DNA of 64,000 bases from Bolinopsis microptera (lineage: Eukaryota > Ctenophora > Tentaculata > Lobata > Bolinopsidae). How positions within the stretch are numbered: the stretch's first letter is position 1; every line of letters begins with the position of its first letter. The stretch is from contig NC_087076.1 of the NCBI RefSeq assembly GCF_026151205.1, positions 18,717,919 through 18,781,918 on the forward strand, given 5' to 3'. A program made the translations under genes and the position numbers. Of this stretch, positions 32,593 to 43,851 are shown one piece after another. The notes under the pieces are model-generated. The model worked only from the letters and a program-made list of their open reading frames with translations. It ran no database searches and was not told the origin of the DNA.

Positions 32593-33836
32593 AGTATATA
32601 ACGAGAACCTAGCTGCCACATCTACAGATCTACTGGAGCCATTTCAGATTTTCAGTGGTAACATAAGTTTATAATTAAAGTTAAAAGATTAACAGCAGTC
32701 GAATATTTAGAGTTGACAAATTGACAAAATGCTGCGTTGACAAAATGGCTACGTCAAATGATCAAATAGTTACTCTATATGATTCAATTGTAAGCCCACA
32801 TAATTTAATTTTGGTCAACGTTGATTAGCGGGTTTTCATCTTTAAGTTAATATATGATTCATCTCATGTTCGTTGACTAATTTACCTATTTCTAGCTAGA
32901 ATCCAGAATTCTTCCAAAATATCGAGAGCTCAGATTAGACTGAGAGGGGACTTTTTGTTGTGACTTCCCTAGTCACCGCTTATTGTGCGGCCGGGCGCGT
33001 CATGCCCGAACCTCGACAGCCATCATCCCGAACCGTTTATATTATCTGACAGCCGCTTTCAAATGTGTTTAACTTAACGATTAGATTTATATTTTTAGAA
33101 TACTTTTCCGTTAGGCTTATAGCATGTGATCACCTCTAGGGCTCAGGTTACCATTTTGACAGTTAATTCAATGCTCATAGTATGTCCTGGCCTTATCGTT
33201 TAACTTAGATCTGATTGCTTGTGACGAGATGATGTATTTCGTTTGTCTCTATCCATCCCGGTTACGAGGCCTATCGAGCTGGAACTGTTACTTAAGGGTG
33301 CCCCAGTGAGGCACACTTTATATATATAATAATGATAACATATACACTAATTTGATCCATCGGATATTAATATTCACGTCTAAGTATTACTGCTATGAGT
33401 ATGACATAGTGTATTCCTGCTCGCATCAGAGTTATTTCCGATGTCATCCCAATTCAGTTATCTAAGGTCTAATTTTTACCGGAGAAATTGTCAGCTCAAT
33501 CGTTATCTTCGATTCAAGTGATTCCTTGCGCTCAAAATTGTCCCGCACTCGTCAAATTACATCCTCTGAGAATTATGGCGAAGTGGACAAAATTGAATCA
33601 CCCTCGCGCGGCGACAAAAACTTGCGTGATGCGCGGTTTCAGTCGCAGTCACTACTATAACGAAAAAATTTTAATGGCAAAACATAAGCGGCGTTTTACA
33701 TAATATGTGGCGAATATCATTATTGATCAAGTAGAAAATATGAACAGAGGGTGAAGCATCACCAAATTAACAATCTTTCAATTTTAGGCATATAGCAGAT
33801 TGTCCCAAACACTAAATCCATCATGATTGACCCATT

Positions 33837-36800
33837 TCAGTCACACAGCTTGGATTTCACTTTCAACAGGTATTTCCGTGTTGCTAGCTCGCACTTTTTC
33901 ACAACTCGGTCTTCGTCATTACGAACATGGTCTGAAAATTTATGTTGCTTACATTTCTGTATTAAAGTGGTGGTCGTCCACATATTATGTACTCCCCCTC
34001 ACCTTCGATGGTTAAGTAATATATGAACGACCCCTTACACACTACTATTCAACGTGTGGAAATCAAAATTTGATCTCAAACTCAATTAATTCTAAAAGCC
34101 CAAGTTATTTCTTACTTGTCATGTGTTCGTGATTCTTAAAAAGGGAGTGAGTACTCTCACCACCTTGCTCATTGAAAGATCCAGAAAACATCCCCCAGAG
34201 CTGTATCTGCTCCAAAAAGTGGTCTTCAAGGAGATGTATCTGGTGGAGGTGGTGTTGAAATGATGTTGCAATTTTAAGAGTTCGGTTGGGCCGGAGTTTC
34301 TTATAAATATGTCATGAAAATAACTTTCTTCCAGGCTATTTAGGGGTTGGAGACAACAGGTAAAGCTATAAGAGATAACAACAATACCTTCACCGATGTG
34401 GACTGACCAAACTTTCGGTACTCTGCCAAGAAGAGGTCCCTGGCCTTGACAAGAGTTTCGATCTCACGGGGACTCTTCACTTTCCCACTTTTGCCACCGA
34501 GAACTAAGAGATCTCTATACGAGGACTTAATGCGATCCAGTGCAAGGAGCCGTTGCTGAAAGTGCAGCTTGTCCTGTGGTCTTATCTTCCTGTCAACACA
34601 GAATCGGTCAGTCACAGAAGCTCGTTATCAATACAGAATTTTAGCCTTCAATCACAAGTAAAAAGTGGTAGTTATTTCACTATAAACGACAACCATTAGT
34701 AACATGAGTTAAATCGCACTGATCTCACAGAACTTACTCGTTTTTATAGAAGTGGTCTGTCCAAAATTGAGTGTGATTGGCTTTAACCAAATATCCTGCT
34801 CTCACGCCGGTCAGGGACACACCATGGTATGCCTCAGGAGTGACATTGATGCCCCTCAAATATTGCTCATACTTCGAGGAAAGGGGCCCACTGTTGCACT
34901 TCGAGGCCACACGGTTACCTAAAATGTACAGTGCCACACTTATTTTCTTCAACTCATTATATATCAGTTTGCAAAGCCTCCAATTTTTCAATAATGAAGT
35001 GATACATTCATCGATGAATCTACATTACCTTGTTCGATGCGCAGAATCATGGCTCCAAAGTCTGTCGTACTGCTGTAGCTGTTGGGAAGAAACCCGTCTG
35101 CCACATTGCAAGCGAGTACAAAGTCTATCTCCTCGCACAGTTTACCGTACTCTGTCCACAGAAAAGTCCCGACTTTGATGTTCTAAAGGAAGTATCAAGA
35201 GTCATGACAATCAGTCAAATAATTCTAGTACCTAGTTCTATTTGCCACATATCAGGAACAGCATGAGCGGTGTTCGAATAAAAAACTGTGAGCTTCGATC
35301 ACTTACTATGTGCAAGAACGGAACAGCGACCCAGTTTATGAGATAATCAGAATCCTCCCCGAAACAGTCTGTGATGGGTCGTGAAGCAACATTCATAAAC
35401 TGGGCTTGGGATCTCGGGTTACACTGAGTCATTCTGATGTGGAAAAACTCGATACTAACAGTTTACAGAAATGGTATACATCTATCGAAATACATACATG
35501 GTATACAATATACATCGAGATAAATGTTTGTACTTTGTGAAATGAAGGAGCTGCAATCAGCGAGTTAATGACTGGTATTATAAGTTTATAAGTACCTCAT
35601 ATTAGCATCAAAGTTCTGCATAATTCCCGCAAAAGTTCGGGGCTTGCAGAGAGCTCTCTGGCTTCTGGGTACTTGCATCAGGTCTTTATGTACCTCGCAC
35701 AGTGGACAGGGGAACGTCCCATTGCTGCCCATACCCAGCATAGCCCACAGTGCCTTTGTGTCTGCACAGAGAATCATCTTCACATGTGCTCCACAGAAGA
35801 CAAAGTTCTTGAGCTGTGGTAGGTCCCGGTTAACCACCTGTAATGTTATCTGTCTCATGCCTGTCCAGTTTTTAAAGTGTAAGCTGTTAATACAAATAAG
35901 CTCAAGTTGAAGTCTAGATTTCATGAAGAAATACCTTAAATATGACCTCCATGTTCCTGCGATGGTCCGGAGCTTCGGTGTACACCAGCATTGGGTGGGC
36001 ATACGAGCTGTTACACGAAGGCTGGTTTAGCACATTGACTGCCACTTTAGTGGAGCTCGTGTCTGCGTCTACAAACAGCTTAACATGTATAGTTTTGTCA
36101 GTTCCCACATCTAACTGGCCTGGAATATATAGAATTCAGCTGGCTGTTAATGAACTATGTGATAAAAACCGCTAAAAGAACTGCCCACCTTGACCTATTT
36201 AAATCAAATTAATTTTTTGTAAACAGCTCTATAATCTCTAGAAATTTGAAATACCGGTATTCTTCAAGGTTATAAGTGTTTTGGTTAGCAGTTCCTGTCC
36301 ATCACAGTAGGCTACTGGGGTACGTCTTGCTAACAGCTCACCACTTTTAGTTTCATTTTTATCATGTGCTGCAGCTTTATGGGAAAGAGAAACCTTGAGG
36401 CTAAACTTTACTTGAAAACATTTCAAATGTTGGGATGTGATAATTGATGAAATATCGAGAGAGGGGGAAGGGTGAAAAGAAAGCGAGCAAAAAGAATTAA
36501 AGAATTATTAGTATAAATCAAGAGGCTTTCATATGAACATATTGGCACGGGTGTAGAGTTGAGCCTGTACGGAACCTAGTAGTTTCAGATCCTTGTTTAA
36601 CTTGCCGTACAGCAAGGTCATTCACTACTTTAGCCCTGGCGAGGCACATAGCTCACTCTACAACTCCGTGTCAAATGTTTCATATATACCAGCCAAGTTC
36701 ACAAGATATATCCTTGTGTTTGAGAAGAGCTCGTTAGAACTGCTTCTTTTCCCTTCAGTATCCCACAGTCTATCAAAATTAGTGTCACAAAATTGGTATC

Positions 36801-38664
36801 ATAAAATTAGTTAATAAATTAGTATCACAAATAGAGTTAATGAATTAGTGTCACAAAAAAAAGTTAGTATCACGGAACAAACATCACATAATTTTTCAAA
36901 AATTAATAATAAATTCAGTGTATTTACAAGTTTTATAGTTAAACTGAACCTCCCCAACGCTGTCGGAAAATCTCAGTCGCAGTGAGCTTCTTTTGAGAGG
37001 CCTTTTTTTTCCTCTCAGCAGCCATGCGGACTCTGGCTTCTAATGACAGATTCGGGCCCCCAGTTGTCCGCACTGATACTGAAATTAGAATGAGTGAGGC
37101 AGGGACAGGGAGGGAGGGCCAGGGAGGGAGGGCCAGGGAGGGAGAGCCAGGGAGGGAGGGCCAGGGAGGGAGAGCCAGGGAGGGAGAGCCAGGGAGGGAG
37201 GGCCAGGGAGGGAGAGCCAGGAGGGGGGTTCACTGCCTAATACCTGGATGCTGCTGAATTAATCCGTGATCGTGGTTGCACAGCACAGACTGGTGTACCG
37301 TGACTGGAACGGGACGGTCTGAAATAAATATGGTGTTAAGATTTCATCACAAATGATATAACGCATCGCCAATCTTCATAAGAGTCCTTTCTTATCAATA
37401 AAATAACTAGTTGACTTACCAAAACACCACATACATTAACTCATTTACTTTTATGGCTTAAAAATTTACCCTGGCCCATTTGAACTGACGGAGGGAGTTC
37501 GCGAGCGAGAGCGGATGGGGTCAGGGGTTCTGATCAGGATACTGCTGCAATATTTAGATGTGTTATATATCAGTTTTAAATTTGACTAAATATTGTTAGC
37601 CTGGGTACAAACATATTACATAACCCTGGCAATAACATTACAATGGAATTAAACTGCATACTAAATGACGATTTTCAACCATTTCAAAAACATTGGACAC
37701 CGGGTCATATTTATTCTGCTATGCTACCTGACGGGTGCTGGGGTCGGAGAGGGTGCTTGGTGGAGGAGGAGATTGGTCCTCATCTCCGCAATTTCCGCCG
37801 CCTTTTCGTCCAGGACATGCCGCATGGCATTGGTCACACAATCCTGAATATCACTATTTTAACAGCTTTGTTTCAACAGGGATTCAGTGGATCTCATATC
37901 ATGACAGATGAAATTTGATTGTTCATATGTGATACAGGTGCAGCTTACCTTGCAGTGCAATGCGTGCAGTGGATCTGTCTGGGTACCAGCAGCAGTAACT
38001 GGGGGATGATCCGATGCTGCTCTCTGCTTCACTGCTGCCCCCTTCCTCTTGCATTTCTTGTCAACAGCATATTTCTTATATCGTAGCTGGACCTCCCTCA
38101 CCCAATCAGAGTGTACGCCACTTTCTGAAATGTATTCATCTCCTTAATGATTAAAGAACGATTTTTACAAAAGATATATCGATCATAGTTGTCATTTGTT
38201 AAGCCATGATGTTTTGCGAGAACTTCTCTAGTTCCTAATAAGAAGTGAGGCAATGGCAAGTGATAAAAACTTATTTACCCTCGATATGGCAGAAACGTGC
38301 CACAGCTCGTTTTATTTCGGGAACCGCTTCGAGAGTAGGGAACCTGGCTCTCATGTGCCTGAAGAGTAAAATTTGGGGGGGGGGGGGGGGGGGGGGGGCC
38401 AACCATATTAAAGTATATTAAAGTATATCCCCGGGTCAAAATCGGAAAAAATCCTACATTTTAATATACTTTAATATACCTACAATTAGAAGATTTATAT
38501 AATTTCACTTACAACTCGTGCAGATTGCAGGTCGAGTCAGCAAAAATGTAGGTAAGAGGAAACAAACAAGTTCGATGTATAATAACTTACAACCAACATC
38601 TCCTGCGGAAGCCATCGGAACCAAGTGGTCTTAACTGTCGTGTTACAGTTAACCCTGCGAACAT
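33837..38664 (-). CDS. Multi-exon RNase H-like transposase (putative transposase of the surrounding element)
   Basis: Core exons, 5' to 3' on the minus strand: 36410-36255, 36119-35935, 35837-35596, 35433-35307, 35182-35029, 34918-34738, 34589-34388, 34299-34116 and 33931-33837. All nine have GT-AG borders, agree in phase and join into 507 codons without a stop. Motifs: FVDADTSSTK (candidate first Asp), ILCADTKALW (second Asp), FPCPLCE (Cys pair), EAYHG, then IHLLEDH and NEQGGESTH (candidate Glu). This order matches a widespread uncharacterised transposase-like family of cnidarians, sponges and nematodes (family recalled, not searched). Likely 5' exons: 38664-38591 (ATG, MFAGLTVTRQ), 38358-38279, 38124-37949, 37843-37728, 37544-37470 and 37318-37244, in phase. 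Exons between 37078 and ~36700, including one reading MAAERKKKASQKK, could not be joined in frame with confidence. Confidence 0.7.
37100..37222. repeat. 14-bp G-rich minisatellite (CCAGGGAGGGAGGG)n
   Basis: About eight copies with GG/AG variants, lying in a putative intron of the transposase gene. The + strand carries closely spaced GGG runs, so it has G-quadruplex potential. Confidence 0.85.
38375..38398. repeat. Poly-G run beside a splice acceptor
   Basis: Twenty-four G on the + strand (poly-C in the transcript), 17 bp upstream of the acceptor of the exon ending at 38358. It acts in place of a normal pyrimidine tract. Run length is likely to vary or be misread. Confidence 0.85.
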
Positions 38665-39659
38665 TTCTGTCCTGCTTCCACTCATGTTCTCACTAATGTG
38701 ATAATCGATATGAACGTGCTTAATTTCGTTCTTTATAACAACAAATGCAATCATTTAATTCGATCGAGCTGTCAAGCAGATTACGGTATTAGGTGAATAG
38801 TGTGGCCATTGGTAACGACAATAGACAAGTCACTTGGTGACATGATACCGATTACCGCACGTGTGTAAGTTGTAACATCTTATACACTCTTACAGAGATA
38901 TATCTATATTCGATCCAAGCACTCTCACTTTTGAAAACTGAAGTCGAAGAAAATATTCTGATCCAGGTCACACTAAGAGGTACAAATCATAACAAGTAAA
39001 GTTGGCTGGTAACTAAGCGCTAAGTGAGCGCCCTAGTAGCGCTCGATTCATAATTTGATTTTCGTATAGTTCAAATCCAACAAAAGTGCGCGGCTCACCG
39101 CGCGTGGCAAACTTGAAATGCAGTAATGAACTCCGTGTACTATTTGAATATAATATTGATATAATTGCCATCGGCAGACAGAATGAACAATATGTATTGA
39201 TTCAGATTCTTATTCATGTATAAGATTTATTTCCATAACGGAATTATGAGATAATTTTCGAATTACAAATTGAATAGAAGTTTATGTTTATGGTTTCGGG
39301 TTTGTCGTAGGGGCCCAGGGGTCATTCGTAAATAGCGTTTGCGTCCGTTAAACAGGGGGAAGAGGAATGAAATTGGAAATATGAAATGTTGATGCTTGTG
39401 TTTACTTTCGCCTTTGAAGGTTATAGTTTGATTGTAAAATGGAATTGTGAGGCCAGGGTCAAACTCAAAATGAAAATGCAGGATCCGCTGCGCGCGGCGT
39501 CAGGCACAAGGTTTAATATATATATCAAATATAATATTTTTTATTGCTGTTCAACCATAATTTTGATTCAGTGCAGTGTTGAATGTTGATGCAGTATATG
39601 ACTCACAGTATGTCAAAATTAACTCATCATTTCACTATTGCATTATCATCGCAGATTTT
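38665..39659. other. 5' region of the transposase gene inside the element
   Basis: Presumed promoter and 5' UTR. No other gene recognised. No TATA box assigned. Confidence 0.35.
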
Positions 39660-39846
39660 AGCGATTATCACTATTTAATGGCGATTATCGTGCATTTAGC
39701 GATAATCGCCAATGTTAGGCGATAATCGTGCGCAATAATCGCATGTTAGGCGATAAACACGCGATAATCGCATATTGGGCGATAAACACGCGATAATTGC
39801 ATTATCGCTTTTATGCAAGAATAAAATCCAGATATTTTCCACTGTG
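39660..39846 (-). repeat. Right terminal region with GCGATTATCGC-type sites
   Basis: Nine to ten degenerate copies (GCGATTATC, GCGATAATCGC, GCAATAATCGC, GCGATAAACAC, GCGATAATTGC), then GCTTTTATGCAAGAATAAAATC and a terminal CCACTGTG. This is the left end inverted. Sites are more diverged than on the left. Confidence 0.75.
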
Positions 39847-40099
39847 TATATCGATCGAATGTACGCCGAAATCGATTGTATCACGTGGTGACCCCCACTG
39901 TGACACTGTCGCTTCACTATTATATATCGTCTTCGACGATACAGGGGGAGCCGCGCACTTGGTGCGCGGCGGGTCATACAACGTATGACATTGACAAGAA
40001 ATCGAAACTCGGAGCCGGCCGCGCAGCCGAATTTTGGATGATGATTAATCACTCTACACTCGACTCACGTGACTTTCTCAACCCGTTCTATAGCTGGCC

Positions 40100-40400
40100 C
40101 TGAACGACTATTCGGAACCCTAACCCTCTTATCTGATCATAACCCTAACCCAATCCTTACCAAAAGCATGTGCTGGAACCCTAACTCTAACGAGAAATTA
40201 GGCTAACTTCCTTATACGGTCATATCACGTGATCGAGACAGTTTTGCGCCAATATCTCGCTAGGGGAGCATTTTAACCCTATGTCATGGGGGTTATTCGG
40301 AATCAGCGTCCGAAAATACATTAACGGGTGATACTCTTAAAATATATGTTCCATAGGTTGTAAACCTACAAAAAATACATCGATTCAATTTGGTTTCAAC
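40100..40400. mobile_element. Relative of the telomere-like MITE (copy C), joined to another repeat
   Basis: CCCTAACCC-like runs, then ATCACGTGATCGAGACAGTTTTGCGCC (compare TCACGTGAC...GTTTTTTGCCC in copy B), TTTTAACCCTATGTCATGGG and GGAATCAGCGTCCGAAAATACAT. At 40322-40372 it is fused to the repeat also found at 6643-6742. A piece of the far end (AATTTGGTTTCAACTG) recurs inverted at 57853-57870. Confidence 0.65.
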
Positions 40401-40702
40401 TGTCGGGGGCCCTTTTAGAACAATTTCGAAGATCGACTGTCGAGTGATTTACTTTTTATTTAGCACGTTCTTTCTCCGAATTTTAGTTTTTCCTATTATA
40501 TTGTTACATGGGGACCTCAGGCTATCATGTTCATAAACATAGTGATTAGAATGACAGGCTGAGCGCGGCCCAGTAAACCTATTGTTACCGCACCTATCAG
40601 TCGCAATGGCTATTCTTTACGTGATCAAATGTTTCATTTTCACCCTCTAAAACAACACAATTTCGACAGTTTTTAATTCAAATTTCACTCTGATAGTGGG
40701 AT

Positions 40703-41063
40703 CTTACTAAATCGCTCGCCAAAAATTATCACGTTACTTTGGTTTTTATGGTTTTGCAGCCGAACAATACGGTTTTACATATTAATCCTAACCATAACCC
40801 CGAAGCTATCCATAATTTAACCCTGACCACAACCCTAATCCTAAACAATCGAATTCGTGTTTTACAGGACTGTCACGTGACCAAAATAGTTTTTTGCCCA
40901 TAACTCTCCAGGGAAGCATTTTTACCCTTCTACGTCATGGGGCCGGGGGTGATTCGGAATCAGCGTCCTAAAATACATCTTTTAAAGTTTTAAGATTACT
41001 TTCATACCCTCAGGGCCTTTTCACAAGATTTTTTAAAAATTTGGGCGAGCGATTTAGTGCGAC
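40703..41063. mobile_element. MITE with telomere-like interior (copy B, inverted relative to copy A)
   Basis: Ends TTACTAAATCGCTCGCC and GGGCGAGCGATTTAGTG; interior CCTAACCATAACCCCGAAGCTATCC, the reverse complement of copy A. GTCACGTGACCAAAAT and GGAATCAGCGTCC are shared. About 360 bp, no ORF. Confidence 0.78.
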
Positions 41064-41520
41064 TGTGGGAGCGCTGATAGTGACTGTGAGAATGGAGAAA
41101 ATGTAGGAGCCGATCGAATATCCGGCTGAATTCGGTTTTGAGAAAATGCATTTCATCTACGTTTAGACTTTCGTGTCACAATGACCAAAAACACAATTTG
41201 TGATCCCATTGGCTTGCCGCCTATCCACCAGAGGCCCAAGCCGCCCAACAGCAATTTTGTAGAAGCGAAAGTTATTAGTATTACTCGTTGTCCAGAGAAC
41301 GTGTACAATGAATATCATCACTTTAAAGCGGTCAGGAATATTGTTATATTTGCTATATTTGAAAAACAAGCTATCACATTTTCCCACTTCAGGAACAGTG
41401 AAACTGAAAAGAGATATTACATGGAGCGTGGGATCTAGGCTTCACGATCATTCGATATGGGATGCGGCATTCCGATGTGGGAACATTGAACATTATTTTA
41501 TTTGACTTAACTGACTTAAG
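41064..41520. other. Spacer
   Basis: No gene recognised. Short frames on both strands lack domains. Confidence 0.4.
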
Positions 41521-41668
41521 TCGGCTTCTTGGTCCGAGCAACTACAATTCCTCGCCACACGTGGCGGTCAAGCATAACAGATCTTATCTCTTCAACACAG
41601 GAAAGGCTGGTGTCCTTCTTTAGCATATCCAGAAACGTAAGGTGGGGCCTCCCCGGTCTCCTTCCTGT

Positions 41669-43118
41669 CCCATATCCAAAAACATTTTAATTTCCTACAT
41701 TCTCAATTTTTTCGTTTTCTGTGGCCCACTCGCTTCGCTCGCATAAAAAGTCTTTGTATTCGCGCGGTTCAAAGATTTTTCATGGTGGATTCCAGATTCT
41801 CAATTTTACTTTTTTAGGGCCCGGAACAGGGACGTAGCCAGGATTTTTCTTTGAGGGGGGCTGTTGGCGAGCCGACGTGTCCAATCCATCTGCGCAGCGA
41901 GCGAAGCGATCAAGCTGTGGCAGGGGTCTGGGGGCGCAGCCCCTTTGGCGGGGGCGGAGCCCCTTTGGCGGGGGCTAGGGGGGCGCAGCCCCCCGGAAAA
42001 TTTTTGCGAAACAGGGTGTTTTAGACGACATTTGGCATTAAAGAAATTTGTAGGACAGCAATAAACTGGGATTGAAAAGAATCAAGTACTCACGTAAATT
42101 TGGTAACTTCACAACAGCAATCTGCATTCTCCAATCAGAATTTACGACTTACTCAGGCCTCATCGTCTTAAGATTTTTACATTTCCTACGGTCTAGGGGA
42201 CACTATTGACTATTTATAGAAGTCTTCTAGAATGTTTGCTTGGATTTAATGACAGATATTTACTAATCCACAGTTCAAATCTTTGACTGACTGCAGTCAT
42301 AAACACAGCCCAGTTACCAGGCGACCATGGGGACTAGGGGGCTTATCTTTTTTCTGGGGTTCGATTTTTTCCGGGGGGGGGGGCTGCCGCCCCCCTAGCC
42401 CCCCCCCCCCCCCCCCCCTAGCCCCCCCCCCTGTCTACGTGCCTGGCCCGGAATGCTTTTTAATAGATAATCCTAGGTTACTTTTGGGGGCGAAGCCCCC
42501 GAAAATTTTGGAAATTTAAACTAGATTTGGCCTCCTGGAACGAATCTGACAATGGAGAACGATTTTAGCATACTATTTTCTGATTTCAATTTTTATTGGG
42601 ATAAATTGTCTGGATTCTAGAATCCCTAAACACTTGGCTTAACTAAAGCACGAAATAGGAGACAGCATGAAGTATCAAGAGTTTATAATTTTGGCAAAAA
42701 TGTTTTCTCATCTACTACCATCACTTTCTGCTTTCAAGCCCGTTTCATAGACTAGATGAGTAGATAGTAAAATGTTAATAAAGTAATAATGACAACTATT
42801 TATGTCGTGTACGCGAAAATGCCCCAATAATTAGCATCTGGTTAGTGGTTACTTGATGCACAGATTTTGTAGCTAATAGCAACAAACTTTGGTCTGTGAA
42901 ACGAAATTTGATAGACTGGATCAGTGGATCCCTGACTGAGGACATTTAAATAACGGTCCAGCAACTTTTAGTCTGCTCTTTCACTTAAATTCCTACTGAA
43001 ATATTATCGAAAATTCTCAGAGTTGGCTCTCGAATTTCCTACTTTTTGTCAAAAATTTCCTACTTTTAAAAATTTCCTACATTCTTAGAATGCGAGAATG
43101 CGGGTTTTTGAATATGGG
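41669..43118. mobile_element. Insertion within the RTE-like LINE, with short inverted ends
   Basis: Both ends read inward as CCCATAT(C/T)CAAAAAC. The flanks carry an ACAGGA-like short direct repeat of the host LINE, a candidate target duplication. The interior shows TTTCCTACATTC motifs near both ends and the hAT-type MITE below, so insertions are nested. There is no coding frame, so it is non-autonomous. Confidence 0.55.
41819..42453. mobile_element. hAT-type MITE with 8-bp target duplication
   Basis: Inverted ends CAGGGACGTAGCCAGG (41827-41842) and the reverse complement of CAGGCACGTAGACAGG (42430-42445). Flanking 8-bp direct repeats GCCCGGAA lie at 41819-41826 and 42446-42453. An 8-bp duplication with CAGG ends fits the hAT superfamily. 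The ends are extremely C/G-rich (GGGGGC..GCCCCC blocks, homopolymers of C at 42399-42429), while the middle is ordinary AT-rich DNA. Confidence 0.85.
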
Positions 43119-43255
43119 TCTCCTGTATCCATGCTGAGGGTCCCAGAACAGAAGTTGGTTTGCCAGAAGGTCGTCATGCCTGGCTACATGTCCAGCCAGT
43201 CTCATTCTTCTGGAGGCTATCATCGCTGATGGCTTATTTTATTTATATGTAATAT

Positions 43256-43851
43256 TGTTATCGCTTTCTTCTCTTTTCAAACATTACTATGGTGATAGTA
43301 CATATATTGGTTATTTTATACGTAGTCACCTAATAAAGATGGCAGTAAATTGCGGAGAAATTAATTAAGATGATTTATTATTTTATTCTCGATCGGGGCT
43401 CTTTATTTATTAGATTTTTGTTATAACCCGTTGAGTTTATTTTTTAAGCGTTTTGTTTCAAAATGTACGAAAGGATAAATACTTTGTTATGTTTTCTTTC
43501 GACTTGTTTAAGAACAGTACAACTGTGATAATCTTTATTGTTCAACAAACTTAAGAGTTTCAACTCTCACTAATAATAAATTAATTTGTCTCCAGATTTC
43601 GTTCTTATGGCGATGGTCAAAATATTTATAGCTTAGAATATCCCTCTTCGGTTAAAAATTAATATCAACAAACGATAGTCAATCTTGTCGCCAATGCTGA
43701 GTTATTAAAATGGCCTGATATCAAGTTCTCTGCTTTATTTTCACTTTTTGAGATGGAAGTGATAATCTAATCCATGCGTATTTACATATTCGAGTCCTGC
43801 CACAAGCATTCTGTTCATGTCTTGAGTCAAGTGACGCTAACTGAAACTAGC
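43256..43851. other. 3' flank of DMGDH
   Basis: No gene recognised. TTTATT at 43734-43739 (AATAAA on the minus strand) lies about 115 bp past the DMGDH stop and is a likely poly(A) signal. Confidence 0.5.

Larger units (their letters stand above)
32371..39846 (-). mobile_element. Candidate autonomous DNA transposon with palindrome-array termini
   Basis: Left end: CACAGTGGAAAAT...GATTTTATTTTTGCA then GCGATAATCGC. Right end in reverse complement: CACAGTGGAAAAT...GATTTTATTCTTGCA then GCGATAAT. Both ends continue inward as arrays of GCGATTATCGC-like sites. Between them is one minus-strand multi-exon gene with transposase motifs. Outside the CACAGTGG on both sides is TATA, compatible with a short target duplication, but TATA is its own reverse complement. 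Weak similarity also extends ~20 bp farther out (GCGCAC vs GCGTAC), so the true ends might lie slightly outside. CACWGTG-type ends occur in CMC (CACTA/Mirage/Chapaev) and Transib/RAG families; I cannot decide between them. Confidence 0.68.
41521..43255 (-). pseudogene. RTE-like LINE C-terminus split by a 1.45 kb insertion
   Basis: At 43255-43119 the minus strand reads ASRRMRLAGHVARHDDLL then LLFWDPQHGYR. At 41668-41521 it resumes with GRRPGRPHLTFLDMLKKDT and IRSVMLDR. Together these parallel, residue for residue, the C-terminus of the RTE-like fragment at 55687-56187. The interruption is the insertion described next. Confidence 0.8.

Noticed and set aside
37024-37257. Plus-strand ORF of GREGQ/GREGE repeats
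   Set aside because: It is the 14-bp minisatellite read as protein; it lies in a minus-strand intron.
41864-42064. GC-rich ORF within the hAT MITE
   Set aside because: Reads the G/C-rich repeat blocks of the element end; no protein similarity expected.
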